A stretch of 64,000 nucleotides of DNA, from assembly GCA_021292165.1 (NCBI GenBank), contig CM037878.1:294238971-294302970 (forward strand), written 5' to 3'. Below, piece after piece: positions 36,001-49,658 of this stretch. Position 1 is the first letter of the stretch; each line of letters opens with the position of its first letter. The stretch is from Shinisaurus crocodilurus. Lineage: Eukaryota; Chordata; Lepidosauria; Squamata; Shinisauridae. The notes below the pieces were generated by a model, which worked only from the letters and a program-made list of their open reading frames with translations, was not told where the DNA came from and made no database searches. The position numbers and the translations under genes were made by a program.

Positions 36001-39000
36001 GAAAAGGTGGGGAGGACTTGTCCACACAAGGTGGGGCCCCAGAAAGGGAAGAACAGCCTCACTCCTGGGCTCGTGTGGGGCCCCACCAGGCCAAATGCCG
36101 CCTCCTGAGAGCCCGAGAAGCCTCCCCTCTTCATGCTGCCAAAATCAGGAACTACAAAAACCGTCCATGCGGGGTGGGCTGTTGGGTCCCACGACCCCGC
36201 CTGTGGCTCCGACTTTGGGACAGGTTTCTGCACAGCGTTAGCAGAGCTGTGCTTCCCCGTAGACCAGTGTTCTCCAACCTTGGGTCCCCAGATGTTTTTG
36301 GCCTACAACTCCCAGCATGCCCCAGCCAGCTGGCTGGGGCATGCTGGGAGTTGTAGGCCAAAAACATCTGGGAACCTAAGGTTGGAGAACACTGCCGTAG
36401 TAGACTGTCCAGGTCCGCCGTCCCCAACCTGGCGCCTTCCAGATGTGTGGGACTGCACCACTGCCCCATCATTCCCGGCCAGCTTGGCCAACGGGAGCTG
36501 CGGGCCGCCACATCCAGAGGCCACCAGGTTGGAAAAGGATGGTCTAGATTCAGAATCGCTCGGGACTCCGACTGCTGTCATGAAATTAGGATCAAAAGCT
36601 CCCTCCCACTGCTAATATCACCACACACACACACTCCTTATAGCGGCTTCCTTACATGCCCCACATCAACTCCCAAGTTTCTAGTCCTCACGTTTATATA
36701 TTCCCTTCTCTGCCACCTCCTTTTTCGCCCTCACCTGCCTTACCCACCCGCCTTCCTTGCTCCCAAAGCCCATCTGTTCCCTGCCCACTTTTGTCACTTT
36801 TCTCCACTGGTGCTTTTATAACTCTGGGCATCTGTCTGTCTGTTCTTCCCCACATGCCTCCTCTCGAAGCCCCACTTCTTTGGGAAAGCCTCTCTCTCGA
36901 GGCGGCCCCGCCAGCCCGCCCTGCTCCTCCATGGCCCCAGGACTGATGGGCAATTTCTACCTTGCTTGTTCCACGGAGCCTTCCCAAGGAGGGTTCCACT
37001 TCTCTTCACTGCGGAGAAACAGCACCCCTCAGGACACAAAGCACAACCCACTGAGGCCGTCTCCCCCCCCCCTGGGACGTCCCCTCCCATTCTAGTCTTC
37101 CACTTTCCCTCCACTCGACCCTCCCACTAACTTCTCTCTCTCTCTCTGTGTGTCTCTCTCCCTGTTAAATTGGTTTTGTCTATTAAAAAGGCAGAGATAG
37201 GGGTTTCAAAAAAGGGCTTTTCGGGAGCAATCCAATAGGGATGCCCATAAGCCTCCAAACCTGTAAGATCACAGGCATCCTATGCAAGGTGGAAGGAGCG
37301 TGGAGGCAATCTCCGCCTCCCCACTCCTCCTGCCTAAGAATCAGCTAGACAGCCGGTTTCGCCCCAGCTGTGAGCAGGGGTAGGAGGAGACAAGCACGGA
37401 TTCCCAGCTCCGAGGTTGGAGCTCTTTTCCAACCTCGGAGCTGGGAATCTGAAGAATCCTATGGCCCTCTAGATGCTGACTCGGGGGCCAAGGGATTGCG
37501 CTGCCCCTTGCTAAAAGAGCTTCATTCTGCCCAGGTGAGAAGCTTCCTTTGGCCTAGACTGCCCAGGAAATTATGGGGGGGGGGGGGGTTCTTGCTTCGA
37601 CAAACAACAAAGCAAAACTAATCCTTAACAAAGTGTACCACCAACAAAAGTGCAAACTGAGGAAAATATAGACCTCTATGCAGGATTCTTTAACACAAAC
37701 CGTATTATAAGAGTATAGCAGTAACAAATATAAACACCTTAATATATATAACCTAAAAATTATGAAAAAGTAGCACGTGGTACCCTCTATTTTTAGAAAT
37801 GGGTTCAAACAAAGGACTTTTAAAAAAAATTTTACAACCAGGTGAATATTCCTTCAGGCCGCACAAACATCACAGGTCAGGGGTCTAAAAAGCTTTGCTA
37901 CCTTTGTCATTCTTATGCTTCGTTGTTATCTTTTAAAATGCCATGTAAACTCTGGTTTCCTAAAAATAAATACCATTTTACTTTTTTTTAGAAAAAGCAT
38001 TTATTTACATTCGTACTTACATTTCTATATCGCCCACCAACAAAAAGTTCTCGGAGCAGTTCACCGATTATAGTTGTGTGGTCTTCCTGCTTCGCCCTCT
38101 CCTACCACCCCGTCAGCAAAGATACTACTAAGAATTTCCCAGCGGGGTGGCCGTGTGCTCGTCTACTGCAGCAAAATCAACAAAGAGTCTTGTGGCACCT
38201 TAAGGACGAACAAATTTATTCTGGCATAAATTCATGAAAGTTATGCCGGAATAAATGTGTTACTGTTCAAAGTGCCACAAGGCTCTTTGTTGTTTACACC
38301 ACTAAGAGTTTTGGGTCACCCCACCCTCCCACCCCAGTACCTACTGGGGGGGGTGGGTGGGTTCTGCAGAGGATCTTATATCGAGCATATACAGGCATTC
38401 TGGAAGCCCTATTCAAACGACTGAGACAGTGGCACCTGGTTGTTACACGTTTTTGGGGGCCCTGCATCCTCCCTTTGGCCCTGATCCGTCACACTGGGGA
38501 AGCGTCAGCTTGGTGGAACCTAGATTCCACCTAAACATCAGGAAAAAATTCCTGACTGTCAGAGCAATAAGACAATGGAACCAACGACCTAGGGAGGTGG
38601 TGGGCTCTCCCAGTCTGGAGGCATTCAAGGTGTGGCTGGACAGACATCTGTCAGGGATGCTTTGACCTGGATTCCTGCATTGAGCAGGGGCTTGGACTCG
38701 ATGGCCTCGTAGGCCCCTTCCAACTCTACTTTTCTATGATTCTATGATTCTATACCCCGCCTTTTTTCCTGATGCTGCGTCCTATGACTAGTTGCCAGGT
38801 TGGAGCTTCAGCATTAGCTGTTGCACACCCAAGTGTGAGCAAACAGCAGTAGAGCAGCACCCAGTGGCAGAACAGAGCATTTAGCCTTCATGGAACGCAC
38901 AACCACTGATCATAGAGAATTACCCCCAAAGAGTTGCCCGACAATTAACTAGGGCAGACCTCTCCAGTTCCATGAGATCAGGTGGAATGTATCTTGAGTC

Positions 39001-42000
39001 CTGCATCCAGTTCTGGGCGCCACACTTTAAGAAGGACGTAGACAAACTGGAGAGGGTTCAGAGGAGGGCAACGAGGATGATAAAGGGACTGGAAACAAGG
39101 CCCTATGAGGAGAGACTGAAAGAACTGGGCATGTTTAGCCTTCAGAAGAGGAGACTGAGGGGAGATATGATCGCACTCTTCCAGTACTTGAAGGGATGTC
39201 ACACAGAGGAGGGCAAAGAACTCTTCTCGTTCATCCCAGTTTGCAGGACACGGAATAATGGGCTCAAGTTACAGGAACCTAGATTCCACCTAAACATCAG
39301 GAAAAATTTCCTGACTGTCAGAGCAATAAGACAATGGAACCAACGACCTAGGGAGGTGGTGGGCTCTCCCACTCTGGAGGCATTCAAGGTGCAGCTGGAC
39401 AGCCATCTGTCAGAGACGCTTTGACCTGGATTCCTGCATTGAGCAGGGGCTTGGACTCGATGGCCTCGTAGGCCCCTTCCAACTCTACTTTTCTATGATT
39501 CTATGATTCTATACCCCGCCTTTTTTCCTGATGCTGCGTCCTATGACTAGTTGCCAGGTTGGAGCTTCAGCATTAGCTGTTGCACACCCAAGTGTGAGCA
39601 AACAGCAGTAGAGCAGCACCCAGTGGCAGAACAGAGCATTTAGCCTTCATGGAACGCACAACCACTGATCATAGAGAATTACCCCCAAAGAGTTGCCCGA
39701 CAATTAACTAGGGCAGACCTCTCCAGTTCCATGAGATCAGGTGGAATGTATCTTGAGTCCTGCATCCAGTTCTGGGCGCCACACTTTAAGAAGGACGTAG
39801 ACAAACTGGAGAGGGTTCAGAGGAGGGCAACGAGGATGATAAAGGGACTGGAAACAAGGCCCTATGAGGAGAGACTGAAAGAACTGGGCATGTTTAGCCT
39901 TCAGAAGAGGAGACTGAGGGGAGATATGATCGCACTCTTCCAGTATTTGAAGGGATGTCACACAGAGGAGGGCAAAGAACTCTTCTCGGTCATCCCAGTT
40001 TGCAGGACACGGAATAATGGGCTCAAGTTACAGGAACCTAGATTCCACCTAAACATCAGGAAAAATTTCCTGACTGTCAGAGCAATAAGACAATGGAATC
40101 AACTACCTAGGGAGGTGGTGGGCTCTCCCACTCTGGAGGCATTCAAGGTGCGGCTGGACAGACATCTGTCAGGGACGCTTTGACCTGGATTCCTGCATTG
40201 AGCAGGGGGTTGGACTCGATGGCCTCGTAGGCCCCTTCCAACTCTACTTTTCTACGATTGATTCCCCACGCACCCTGCATTTCCAGTGGGCTCTTTGTCC
40301 ACGTAAAAGTTCCCTTGTGGGCAGATCACAGGCCCCCTGGGAGGAACTATATCCCTTCCACTTTTCTTACAGCCCCAGAACAGTGTTAATGCGAAGGAGA
40401 CCCATGAAAACCCCCAATGAAGGGATGGAAGGAGGCCAAGCAGCTGTTTTTGCTGGACTGTACTCTCTGCCTGCCTATTTGTAATAAAGCAGGTAGCTGG
40501 TCACTCCAGACCACAAAAGCTAATCCCCTGGGAACTCACGCTAGCCAAACCTGTAAATACGCAAGCCAAAAGGGCTGTAAAATGCACTTCTTAAAATCCC
40601 ACTGTTTGGAGCAACTGAGCTCTCAAAGAGCCCTTAAATGCTGGCAGGCTCTTTGCATGTTCATTTACAGCTTCCTGACAGCTCTCTGAAGCCAGGACAT
40701 TACCTAGAAAAAAAAAAAAGGGTGGAGTGGAGAGGGAGAAGGAAAGCGAGCGCAGTCTCAGGCTCCCCCTGCCAAAAAATGGCCCTCCAAACCATGCACA
40801 CACACACACGCATCACATTTCTCCTGCCCTAGGTAGCCGGGCTGTGGAAGCTCAGCGTGAACTTACAGCAGTGCTTCTCAAATAGTGGGGCGGGCCCCCC
40901 AGGGGGGGTGCGAGGCTCCGTAAAGGGGGGCTCGTTTGACCTCAGTTTAAAGTTTTTTTTAATATTGTGTTCCTTTAAATCCTGTGCTCCTTTAAATCTT
41001 TTCTGCTACAGTTAATAAAGCTATTCTTTGTTGTAAATTGATCCACATTTCTTTCTTTTTTTATTCTCTTATACGTTAATAAGGATACAGTGTTATGCAG
41101 AGGTGTACTTATAACAATTTTATAGACAAATGATACTATTTACAGTCGCGCGGGGGGCGCGAAATGTTTTCTTCTTCCTAGGGGGGGGCATGACAGAAAA
41201 TAATTGAGAAGCACTGACTTACAGGAACTGCTCTGATCGGGAAATATCTAGGGCTACAACCTTTCATGGCATGGTCAGCTAGATTAATCGATTAATACCT
41301 TTTTAATCAACTAAAAAAAAAAAAAAGGCACTCTGGTTAATCAGGCAACATGTTATATTTAAGATGTTAAATATTTTTTAATGTAAGTACTTATAAAGGT
41401 GCAGTCCGCAACCACCCTATCATAGAAGCAGCGCCTTCACTTTCACAGAGGCACGAACACCTCTTTTAAGGTGGCACCAGCTGCAACATATATACACATA
41501 CCATCTAAAAAGGAAGTACACTTTTGTCTTCAAAATGATTGTTTTGTCCACATGCAAATTCGATTGATTGATTAATCAGTTAAAGCGTTTGTCTAATCAA
41601 TTAAAGGTGCAATCCTATGCACGTTTAGACAGAAGGAAGTCCTACAACTCCCAGCATGCCCCAGCCAGCCTACAACTCCCAGCCTCCCCCAGCAAAGCTA
41701 AGTACAGAGTGCAGCAGCAGCTAAGAAGATTTTACATATCAAGTGCAAACCATAATAAATGCGACTTCAGCTTTTCTTTTCTTTTTTTTAGAAAGACAGC
41801 AATGATAAGGCAGAAGGGAGTTCCAAAGATGGGGGGGGGCACCACTCAGAAAGCCCTATCCTTAAACCTCCACCACCCTAATGGCTCTTGCAGGGTGTCC
41901 AGAGAGCAGGGCCTCCCACACCAATCTCAGTGCTTTGCGCAGGCTCACACAGGTGTAGCCAGTCCTTCAGACAGGGCTGGCGCTACCGCTAGGCCAACTA

Positions 42001-45000
42001 GGCGGTTGCCTAGGGCGCGCGGCTGAAGAGGGCGCGCGGCTGAAGAGGGCGCGGAAAAGCTGCGCTCCTCTTCGCTGCCGCTGCGCCACCCCCGCCAGGC
42101 CTCCGCCGCTGCTGCGCCGCCCCCACCAGGCCTCCGCCTCCCCACCCTCCTGCCTGCCGCCGCCGCACCGCCCCCCGCCTGCCCGCTCGCTCGCCGCTGC
42201 GCTTCCCCCGCCCGCCCGCTCGCTCGCCCGCTCGCCCGCCCGCTCACCCGCCCGCCGCTGCGCCTCCCCCCGCCCACCCGCTCGCTGCCGCTGCCGCTGC
42301 GCCTCCCACCGCCATCGCCACCCCCCGTCACCCCCCCCCAACCCCCCGTCACCTACCTTCGTCGCGTCGCTTCCGGAGCCCCGCCCGCGTTGTTTTGGCG
42401 GGAGGAACCAGGGCAGAAGGGCTTAAACAGCCCTGTTGCCATGGTTCCCCCCGGCAAAAAACAGCGCGGGGGTCCCGTCGCGTCGCTTCAGGAGGAGGAG
42501 GAGGAGGCAGCAGCAGCAGCAGCAGCAGCAGCAGCCGCCGCCGCCGCCGCCGCCGCAGCCAGGGCGGGGGGGAAGGTAGGTTGGTGGTGGCGGCGCAGGT
42601 TTTTTTTTTTTCCTGCTTTGGAGAGGGGGGGGGCGCTAAATATTTTTTCGCCTGGGGCGCCAAACTGCCCTGCACCGGTCCTGCCTTCAGATAATGCGAT
42701 CCCAAACCATTTCTGGCTTTAAAGGCCACCTTATGCAGATAACGAGCAAGCATGTGCTTGAACCAAATTTTTAGCCTTTGCACAATGGCCTCATTTGTTA
42801 ATCATAGTTATCGCATCTGCGCACACCGCCCGTTAAATTTCCGGCAGAGGTTCCACAGAGATTGTCCCGGAGGATTGAGCCTCAAACGTGAAAGCAGTGC
42901 TCGTTTCAATGGACAACTTCCGTGAGGCTGTACCTGGTGGCAGTGGGGTGTTTATTTATTTTATTTATTTATTTATTATATTTATCAATCGCCCATCTGG
43001 CCGGTCACCCGGCCACCCTGGGCGATGTACAATTAAAATACAGCAAAACAACACAACAAAATACAACAATTAAAACAATATAAAAAATTCTCATTAAAAA
43101 CCTAACCCACCCCATATTCCCGCCTGAACAGCCATGTTTTTAATGCACGGCGGAAGCTCATCACGGAGGGGGCATGGCGAAGGTCACTAGGGACGGAGTT
43201 CCATAATGTGGGGGCCGCCACAGAGAAGGCCCTCTTCCTAGTCCCCACCAGCCTGGCTGCTCTGGCTGATGGGATAAGGAGAAGGCCGTCCGTGGCAGAC
43301 CTTGTTTATAAGAACAACGAACCATGGAAGAGTTATAGGGATTCCTTATTGCTGTGGCGACACTTTCCTTGTAAACAATCAATTGTTTAAATGCAACTTT
43401 TCTTCTAAACAATCAGATGTTTCCATGCAAATACGGAGGTGAGGGAAAGGTAGTCTGCACATGAGTAGAGGCACTGGCCGTGTTTGCACATCTCAATGAG
43501 TCAGAATTCTACAGCGTTTTTTCTTGACTTATGGCCCTGGCTTGTCTGGGGAGAGACAAGCCATAGTTCCCGGCTCGCATATCACGATAAACAAACCACA
43601 GGCAGACAGTCCGTGGTCTGTGTAGCTGCTAAGCAGGAGTAATGGAGCAGCTGGCTGGTTCACAGTAAGCCAGAATTCTGCAGAACTCTTGTGACAAGCA
43701 AACCCAGCCACTGCATGCAAAGGGGGGCACTTCCAAATCCCAGCGCTGCCCATGAGAAACCGTCATGTGGCTATCGCAGTGTTCTCCAACCTTGGGTCCC
43801 CAGATGTTTTTGGCTACGCTGGCTGGGGCATGCTGGGAGTTGTAGGCCAAAAAACATCTGGGGACCCAAGGTTGGAGAACACTGGGCTATCCCATCTTAA
43901 GAGAAAAGGCGGAAGAGGCGATGGGAAAACACAGCAGGGGTATGAGGGGAAGGCGATGTCATCTGGACCCCACCTCCCCATAAAATTCCATGAATCAGGC
44001 AAGGTGATGGCACCATAAAACCCTCGCCTAGAAGCACCCCGAGACAAAAGACGCGGAGAATTCAGTGAATGTATGCAGAGTTATCTAGTTTGTAGGCTCT
44101 ATAAAAAGGACACATTTCAGGCTGATTTTCATTGTTGTTTGCACAGTATTCTCGGCATCCTGCCTGGAGCCAGGTCTGGCAAAGAGTCCAAAGCCCTAAA
44201 CAGAGACGGCTCTGCCTCCCCCGACCCCTTTTCTCTGTCCATGTGACGTCACCCGCAGATCTGCCAGCCCAAATCTGCCATCATGCCGAGGCGGGAACGA
44301 GCCTCAGCGTTGAAGGGGCTCTCACTCCGCGCCCAGCAACCCACCTTGTTGAGCTCCTCCTGGTTCCCGAAGAGCGGGTGGTACCGGCGGTACTTGCCTT
44401 CCCGGTACTTGGCCACAAGGAAGCACCTCCGCTCCTGGCTCTTGCTTCTGGCGGTGATGGCCTCGCTGGGGGGGACGTTGGCGGCCCAGAACTGGTTGGC
44501 CACAGCGTTACCGATCTGGAGAAAGAGCTGAGAACACAAGAAACACAGTCATATGGGAGGGCTGGCTGAACGGGGAACTCCACTCCGTAGCACTAGGACT
44601 ATCTGTTGTGCTATGTATCACTTTACAAGCTTCAGTACATTGTTTACACATGTGGCTCTGTAAACAGGTTTATTATGTCTAGACCACAGAGTCTATTCTC
44701 AGAGGCATGAGAGTCAGAACTGTGGGAAAGGACCGAGCTAGTCACATGGTTTGTATGTTCTGATGACGTACTAACTTGTTCAGGCAGAAGCCATTTTAAG
44801 GGGAAGGTTTTCTTCTTCTCCATCTTGTTCTTTTCCTTTGTTCCTGCAACAACGTAACACCTTTGCTGAGGTGGAGTGAAGCTCAACTTACTCCACTGGA
44901 CTTAATGCTTGCTATGCATTTATACTCTGCACATGGACTGCAACTAGGAAATGTATACTGTGGAGAACTTTACTTGACAAGTAAATAAACAGGTAGTATT

Positions 45001-48000
45001 AGAACCTGTGGTGTTCCAGAGTGTTTCCTGACTCCATGGATTAATCTGCAACGGGGAAGCTGGAAGCAAGTGTCATAACAAGGGAAGCTGGGCTGATAAG
45101 GCTGGTTCTGCACGCTGCGAAGGGAGGTGAGCTCTGCTAAGATCTGTGTGTGGAAGTCCAGGCAGTTGATAGCACACAGATTGGATTTTAAAATCTCCCA
45201 GCATCACACCAACACTATCAAGACCTTAAGGAACCTGTCCATAACCCCTCTTCGGCAGAGACTGCGTGGATTTCTGACTGCCAGGATTCCAACTCTAGAC
45301 AAGCTAAGCAGCAAGCAGACTTCCTTTGGGTGACCCACCTGCCCTACCTCAGTCTAAAAGGCAAGCGTAACCTGAACACTATTGCCTTGGGGGGTCTATC
45401 AAAAGTAGAATCATAGAATCATAGAAAAGTAGAGTTGGAAGGGGCCTACAAGGCCATCGAGTCCAACCCCCTGCTCAATGCAGGAATCTAGGTCAAAGCA
45501 TCTCTGACAGGTGTCTGTCCAGCTGCACCTTGAATGCCTCCAGACTGGGAGAGCCCACCACCTCCCTAGGTAGTTGATTCCATTGTCTTATTGCTCTGAC
45601 AGTCAGGAAATTTTTCCTGATGTTTAGGTGGAATCTAGGTTCCTGTAACTTGAGCCCATTATTCCGTGTCCTGCAAACTGGGATGAACGAGAAGAGATCT
45701 TTGCCCTCCTCTGTGTGACATCCCTTCAAATACTGGAAGAGTACGATCATATCTCCCCTCAGTCTCCTCTTCTGAAGGCTAAACATGCCCAGTTCTTTCA
45801 GTCTCTCCTCATAGGGCCTTGTTTCCAGTCCCTTGATCATCCTTGTTGCCCTCCTCTGAACCCTCTCCAGTTTGTCTATGTCCTTCTTAAAGTGAGGTGC
45901 CCAGAACTGGACGCAGTACTCAAGATGAGGCCTAACCAGTGCCGAGTAAAGGGGAATTATCACTTCCCGCGATTTGGAAGCTATATTTCTATTAATACAG
46001 CCCAAAATTGCATTTGCCTTCTTTGCAGCCACATCGCATTGCTGGCTCATATTCAGTTTGTGATCTACCACAATTCCAAGATCCTTCTCACTTGTAGTAT
46101 TGTTGAGCCAAGTGTCCCCCATTCTGTAACTCTGCATTTGGTTTCCTCTCCCTAGGTGCAGCACTTGGCATTTATCCCTATTAAATTTCATTCTGTTGTA
46201 CATAGACTACATTCTGATGTAGTCTATGTACATAGACTACATCAGCCTTCCCCAATGCAGCGCCCTCCAGAGGCAGTGGACTACAACTCCCACCATCCAT
46301 GTCCAGCATGTGATGATGGGAGTTGTAGTCCCAATGCCTCAGGAGGGCGCCAGGTTGGGGAAGGCTCCAAGGCTACATCAACTCTGTAGAGCAGATGTGC
46401 AGAACCTCTTTCGGCACAAGGGAAGAATTTTAATTTTCGCGACGGTTCATCTGCACCCCTGACGTAGGGTCAAAGCACGTAGTCTTTGCCAGTTCACCTC
46501 AGTTCAACACTCCTTAAACCACATAGCACTTGGGAGCAGAATTAGTATTAAATATCCGGCCGGATATTCCTTAAGAATGTCAGAAAGGGATGAGAGGGAG
46601 CAAATTAAGACACATTCAAAAGCTCGTGGCCGGGCACCACGACCGAACCTCAGATCACGCTGGAGTTCACGGGTGGGCAAGTCTTTCGGCTTGTGCAATC
46701 TACCATAGATAGATAGATAGAGGCAGATCGCTGAGATCCACCAACCAAATGCAGGTGCAAAATTAATACACTTAAAATTAAAGAATTTTGAGTGCAAGAA
46801 TTTTTGTTTTGAGTACCAAAACTGAACGGAGCTCACAAAAATCCACTCTGAGTTACCCCAAGTTTTCTGCATTCCAGCAGTATAATTTAGGGCTGGGGTT
46901 AGGGAGCAATTTTGTTGTTGCTATTGTTAAAGCAACTGGGAGTCAGGAATTCTTGCCAATCTACACGACCTGCAGGTGGCGTTGAGAGCACATAATGCCG
47001 GCCACATGCTGAAGCTAAGCAGGCATGAGCCGGCCAGCCGGGTAAGTGCTTGGATGGGCTGCCCACATCTGTTCTCCCGCATTGAGCAGGGGGTTGGACT
47101 CAATGGCCTTATAGGCCCCTTCCAACTCTCATAGAATCATAGAAAAGTAGAGTTGGAAGGGGCCTACAAGGCCATCGAGTCCAACCCCCTGCTCAATGCA
47201 GGAATCTAGGTCAAAGCATCTCTGACAGATGTCTGTCCAGCTGCACCTTGAATGCCTCCAGAGTGGGAGAGCCCACCACCTCCCTAGGTAGTTGATTCCA
47301 TTGTCTTATTGCTCTGACAGTCAGGAAATTTTTCCTGATGTTTAGGTGGAATCTAGGTTCCTGTAACTTGAGCCCATTATTCCGTGTCCTGCAAACTGGG
47401 ATGAACGAGAAGAGATCTTTGCCCTCCTCTGTGTGACATCCCTTCAAATACTGGAAGAGTGCGATCATATCTCCCCTCAGTCTCCTCTTCTGAAGGCTAA
47501 ACATGCCCAGTTCTTTCAGTCTCTCCTCATAGGGCCTTGTTTCCAGTCCCTTTATCATCCTTGTTGCCCTCCTCTGAACCCTCTCCAGTTTGTCTATGTC
47601 CTTCTTAAAGTGAGGTGCCCAGAACTGGACGCAGTACTCAAGATGAGGCCTAACCAGTGCCGAGTAAAGGGGAATTAGCACTTCCCGCGATTTGGAAGCT
47701 ATACTTCTATTAATACAGCCCAAAATTGCATTTGCCTTTTTTGCAGCCACATCGCATTGCTGGCTCATATTCAGTTTGTGATCTACCACAATTCCAAGAT
47801 CCTTCTACTCTTCTATGATTCCGTGTCGTGATACTGCAAATCACCCAGAGATCTACCAGTAGTTCCCGACCTGCCCACCCCCGCAGTAGTCAATGGGGGT
47901 GGGTGTCATTGGGAGTTGGACCAGACAGACACCGGGTCTCTTCTAGTCTGTGATTCGCAGGTGCATTTTAGGACGTTCCTATAAACCCTTTCCAATCAGG

Positions 48001-49627
48001 AACAGAATACCGGCAGTTCCACCGTGTGTGCACTCTATGCTTAGTTGACATCCTTTGCGCCCAGGCGGTCCTGGGAACTATAAATGATGCAAACCGAGTG
48101 CCCATCTTTAATTTAGGCGTTTGCAGTAGAGCTAACCTGAATTTTAACAGAGGAGTTCGTGTGGGGCTCTCTTATTTTTTGCTCCACGCCAACAGTCTGA
48201 GAGGACGAGAACAGTGTCACCCTGCCCCCACCCCACACTGGCGTCTCTGCAGGAGAGGGAACGGGCGCCCGCCACGACCTGCAGCTTGCCACTAGCTCGC
48301 CGCCACACCACCCAGCCCCGCTGGCAAGATCGTCTACGGTTCAGACCGGAGACCCCTCCCTCTGTGACCTATTTTTTCTAGGTCACTGATGAGTGCATTG
48401 ACCGTGGCAAAGGGGAGAATCGATCCTGATGGACGCCCTCCTCCTCTGGATAGCAACCAGCCCCAGTGTTTGCAGGACCCGAGGCCCAAATGAAGCACGG
48501 CAAGCGCCTTGTTGCTTCTCCAGTATGACGTGGGGATTCTTGCCTGGTGGTGACATTTCCCTGTGACAAGTTCACCTTCACGCTTTCAGAACTCATCCTG
48601 ACTGTAATGTTAGCACTTAACATTCGTAATGGGCTCCCAAGTGTACAAAGCGCTTCGCACGCATTATCTCGCTGTAATCCTTACATCAACCCTATAAGGC
48701 CAGTATTATATCACATATTGCAGATGGGAGGACGGAGGCAGAGGCCGCTTAGGATTCTTGAGGATTGCAATCCTATGCAATCCTCAAGAAGGAAGGAAGG
48801 AAGGAAAGAACAGTCATTCTGTTCCTGACTCCCAGCTGAGCAGGAGCACAACAGGAGAGAGGCTCCAGCTGTTTTTGGGACTGTTTTTGGGACTGTGAAA
48901 AGGCAAGCAGGCTCCCAGAGAGCGAGCGAACAGAGCGAGCGAACAGGGAGAGCAAACAGGAGTTTGGCAGCGGAGTAGTACAACAACAAGTGCTGCAAGG
49001 GAAAGGCGTGGCCTGAGAGCTCATTCTGTTGAGCAGAAGCTCCTGCTGACTGCAACTACCTGGGGCTGATTGCAGCTGATTGATTGCAGGAAGTGGGGCT
49101 GATTGCAGGGCGTGGCCTGGGAGCTCATTCTGTTCCTGACTCCCAGCTGAGCAGGAGCACAACAGGAGAGAGGCTCCAGCTGTTTTTGGGACTGTTTTTG
49201 GGACTGTGAAAAGGCAAGCAGGCTCCCAGAGAGCGAGCGAACAGAGCGAGCGAACAGGGAGAGCAAACAGGAGTTTGGCAGCGGAGTAGTACAACAACAA
49301 GTGCTGCAAGGGAAAGGCGTGGCCTGAGAGCTCATTCTGTTGAGCAGAAGCTCCTGCTGACTGCAACTACCTGGGGCTGATTGCAGCTGATTGATTGCAG
49401 GAAGTGGGGCTGATTGCAGGGCGTGGCCTGGGAGCTCATTCTGTTCCTGACTCCCAGCTGAGCAGGAGCACAACAGGAGAGAGGCTCCAGCTGTTTTTGG
49501 GACTGTTTTTGGGACTGTGAAAAGGCAAGCAGGCTCCCAGAGAGCGAGCGAACAGAGGGAGCGAACAGGGAGAGCAAACAGGAGTTTGGCAGCGGAGTTC
49601 GGCGGGGGAGGTCAAGGGGGAGGTCCC

Positions 49628-49658
<31 letters not shown>

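Larger units (their letters stand above)
38521..40258 (+). repeat. 759-bp tandem duplication carrying CR1 3' ends
   Basis: The same sequence starts at 38521, 39280 and 40039, giving two full 759-bp units and a partial third. Each unit holds a CR1 3' end, about 230 bases of non-CR1 sequence ('tttttcctgatgctgcgtcc') and a 5'-truncated CR1 ORF2 end starting near 38990. Copies differ at only a few bases by eye. Confidence 0.93.

Noticed and set aside
38972..40183. Two identical 150-codon genes
   Set aside because: They are CR1 ORF2 C-terminal fragments in the tandem duplication, without RT core or promoter.
42507..42557. Coding poly-Ala or poly-Gln tract
   Set aside because: The (CAG)n-(CCG)n run lies inside the GC-rich hAT element with matching TSD and has no gene around it.
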